This document shows positions 63,622 through 64,000 of a stretch of DNA of 64,000 nucleotides, in pieces. The notes beneath the pieces are model-generated. The model was not told where the DNA came from and did no database searches. It saw only the letters and a program-made list of their open reading frames with translations. Source of the DNA: Axinella damicornis. Lineage: Eukaryota; Porifera; Demospongiae; Axinellida; Axinellidae. Location of the stretch: assembly GCA_963931865.1 (NCBI GenBank), contig OZ007506.1, positions 10,913,301 through 10,977,300 on the forward strand. Direction: 5' to 3'. Position 1 is the first letter of the stretch; each line of letters begins with the position of its first letter. The position numbers and the translations under genes were made by a program.

Positions 63622-64000
63622 GTGGGTTGTGTATGGAATTGAAAGTATACATAACATTGCAGATGATGATAAGGTGGACCTATTACAACAACTGACAGCT
63701 ACTGTTGATTGCTGAAACAGTCCATGCTGCCTTCCTTCTGATGCAACCGCTAAGAGTTAACAACACATACTGTGGATTAGTCTCATTCCCAGACCCTCGG
63801 AAAAAAGGAAGGTCTGCCAACACGTATGGCAATGCCATGTCCATGCAGGCTGTACAATCCGCACCAATCTAGCTGCAGAAATCAGATATGTCAAGTTCAA
63901 TCGCAGATGTGTGAACTCATCGATTCGGTGTACATGTACGGGATGACCATCAGGGAGAATAAAGTATGAAACCTTGATACCGAAGCACAGAGGGTAATAG
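63622..64000. other. RPLP0 intron (partial), to the window edge
   Basis: No coding segment is recognised. A TAGTCTCATTCCCAGACCCT arm of the short MITE family lies at about 63778-63797. Confidence 0.55.

Noticed and set aside
1..64000. tRNA or rRNA genes
   Set aside because: No B-box GGTTCRANYCC with a matching cloverleaf and no rRNA-like conserved stretch was found on reading; a covariance-model scan would settle it.

Overview
The window is eukaryotic, almost certainly from an early-branching animal and most probably a sponge. Conserved animal genes are split by GT-AG introns, the introns are packed with transposon debris, and there is no operon structure. The sponge assignment is an inference from the mix of mobile-element proteins and intron architecture; no species-level marker was seen.

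Layout. (1) 1383-31749, minus strand: the first 15 coding exons of CAND1, encoding 600 complete codons; the rest of the gene lies beyond the left edge. (2) 32144-34195, plus strand: a single-exon FEM1-family ankyrin gene, head to head with CAND1 across about 400 bp. (3) 34702-50771, plus strand: a gene of about 14 exons that I do not recognise, with Cys/His residues near its N terminus and two histidine-rich exons. (4) 52866-62294, plus strand: GATAD1 in three exons, with a 7.9-kb repeat-filled first intron. (5) 62486-63349, minus strand: intronless S-formylglutathione hydrolase (ESD), convergent with GATAD1. (6) 63568 to the right edge, plus strand: the first coding exon of ribosomal protein P0 (RPLP0), head to head with ESD over a short shared promoter.

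Functional links. CAND1 exchanges substrate receptors on cullin-RING ligases and FEM1 proteins are CUL2 substrate receptors, so the first divergent pair joins two parts of one ubiquitin-ligase system. GATAD1 is a chromatin reader-associated factor, ESD detoxifies the formaldehyde-glutathione adduct, and RPLP0 is a ribosomal stalk protein. The last three are housekeeping genes in a tight cluster.

Mobile and repetitive DNA dominates. It includes a decayed hAT transposase, a Tc1/mariner-type transposase whose middle has been inverted and then hit by another element, LINE 3' ends, RecQ-like, integrase-like and Ulp1-like fragments, and many MITEs. Several MITEs have clean target-site duplications, including a family as small as 48-56 bp with 9-bp duplications. 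CAND1 intron 4 is filled by an 18-bp minisatellite whose unit matches the exon-4 splice donor. I found no tRNA, rRNA or CRISPR array, and no self-contained defence-like system. The most novel items are the unidentified histidine-rich gene, the splice-donor minisatellite and the ultra-short MITEs.
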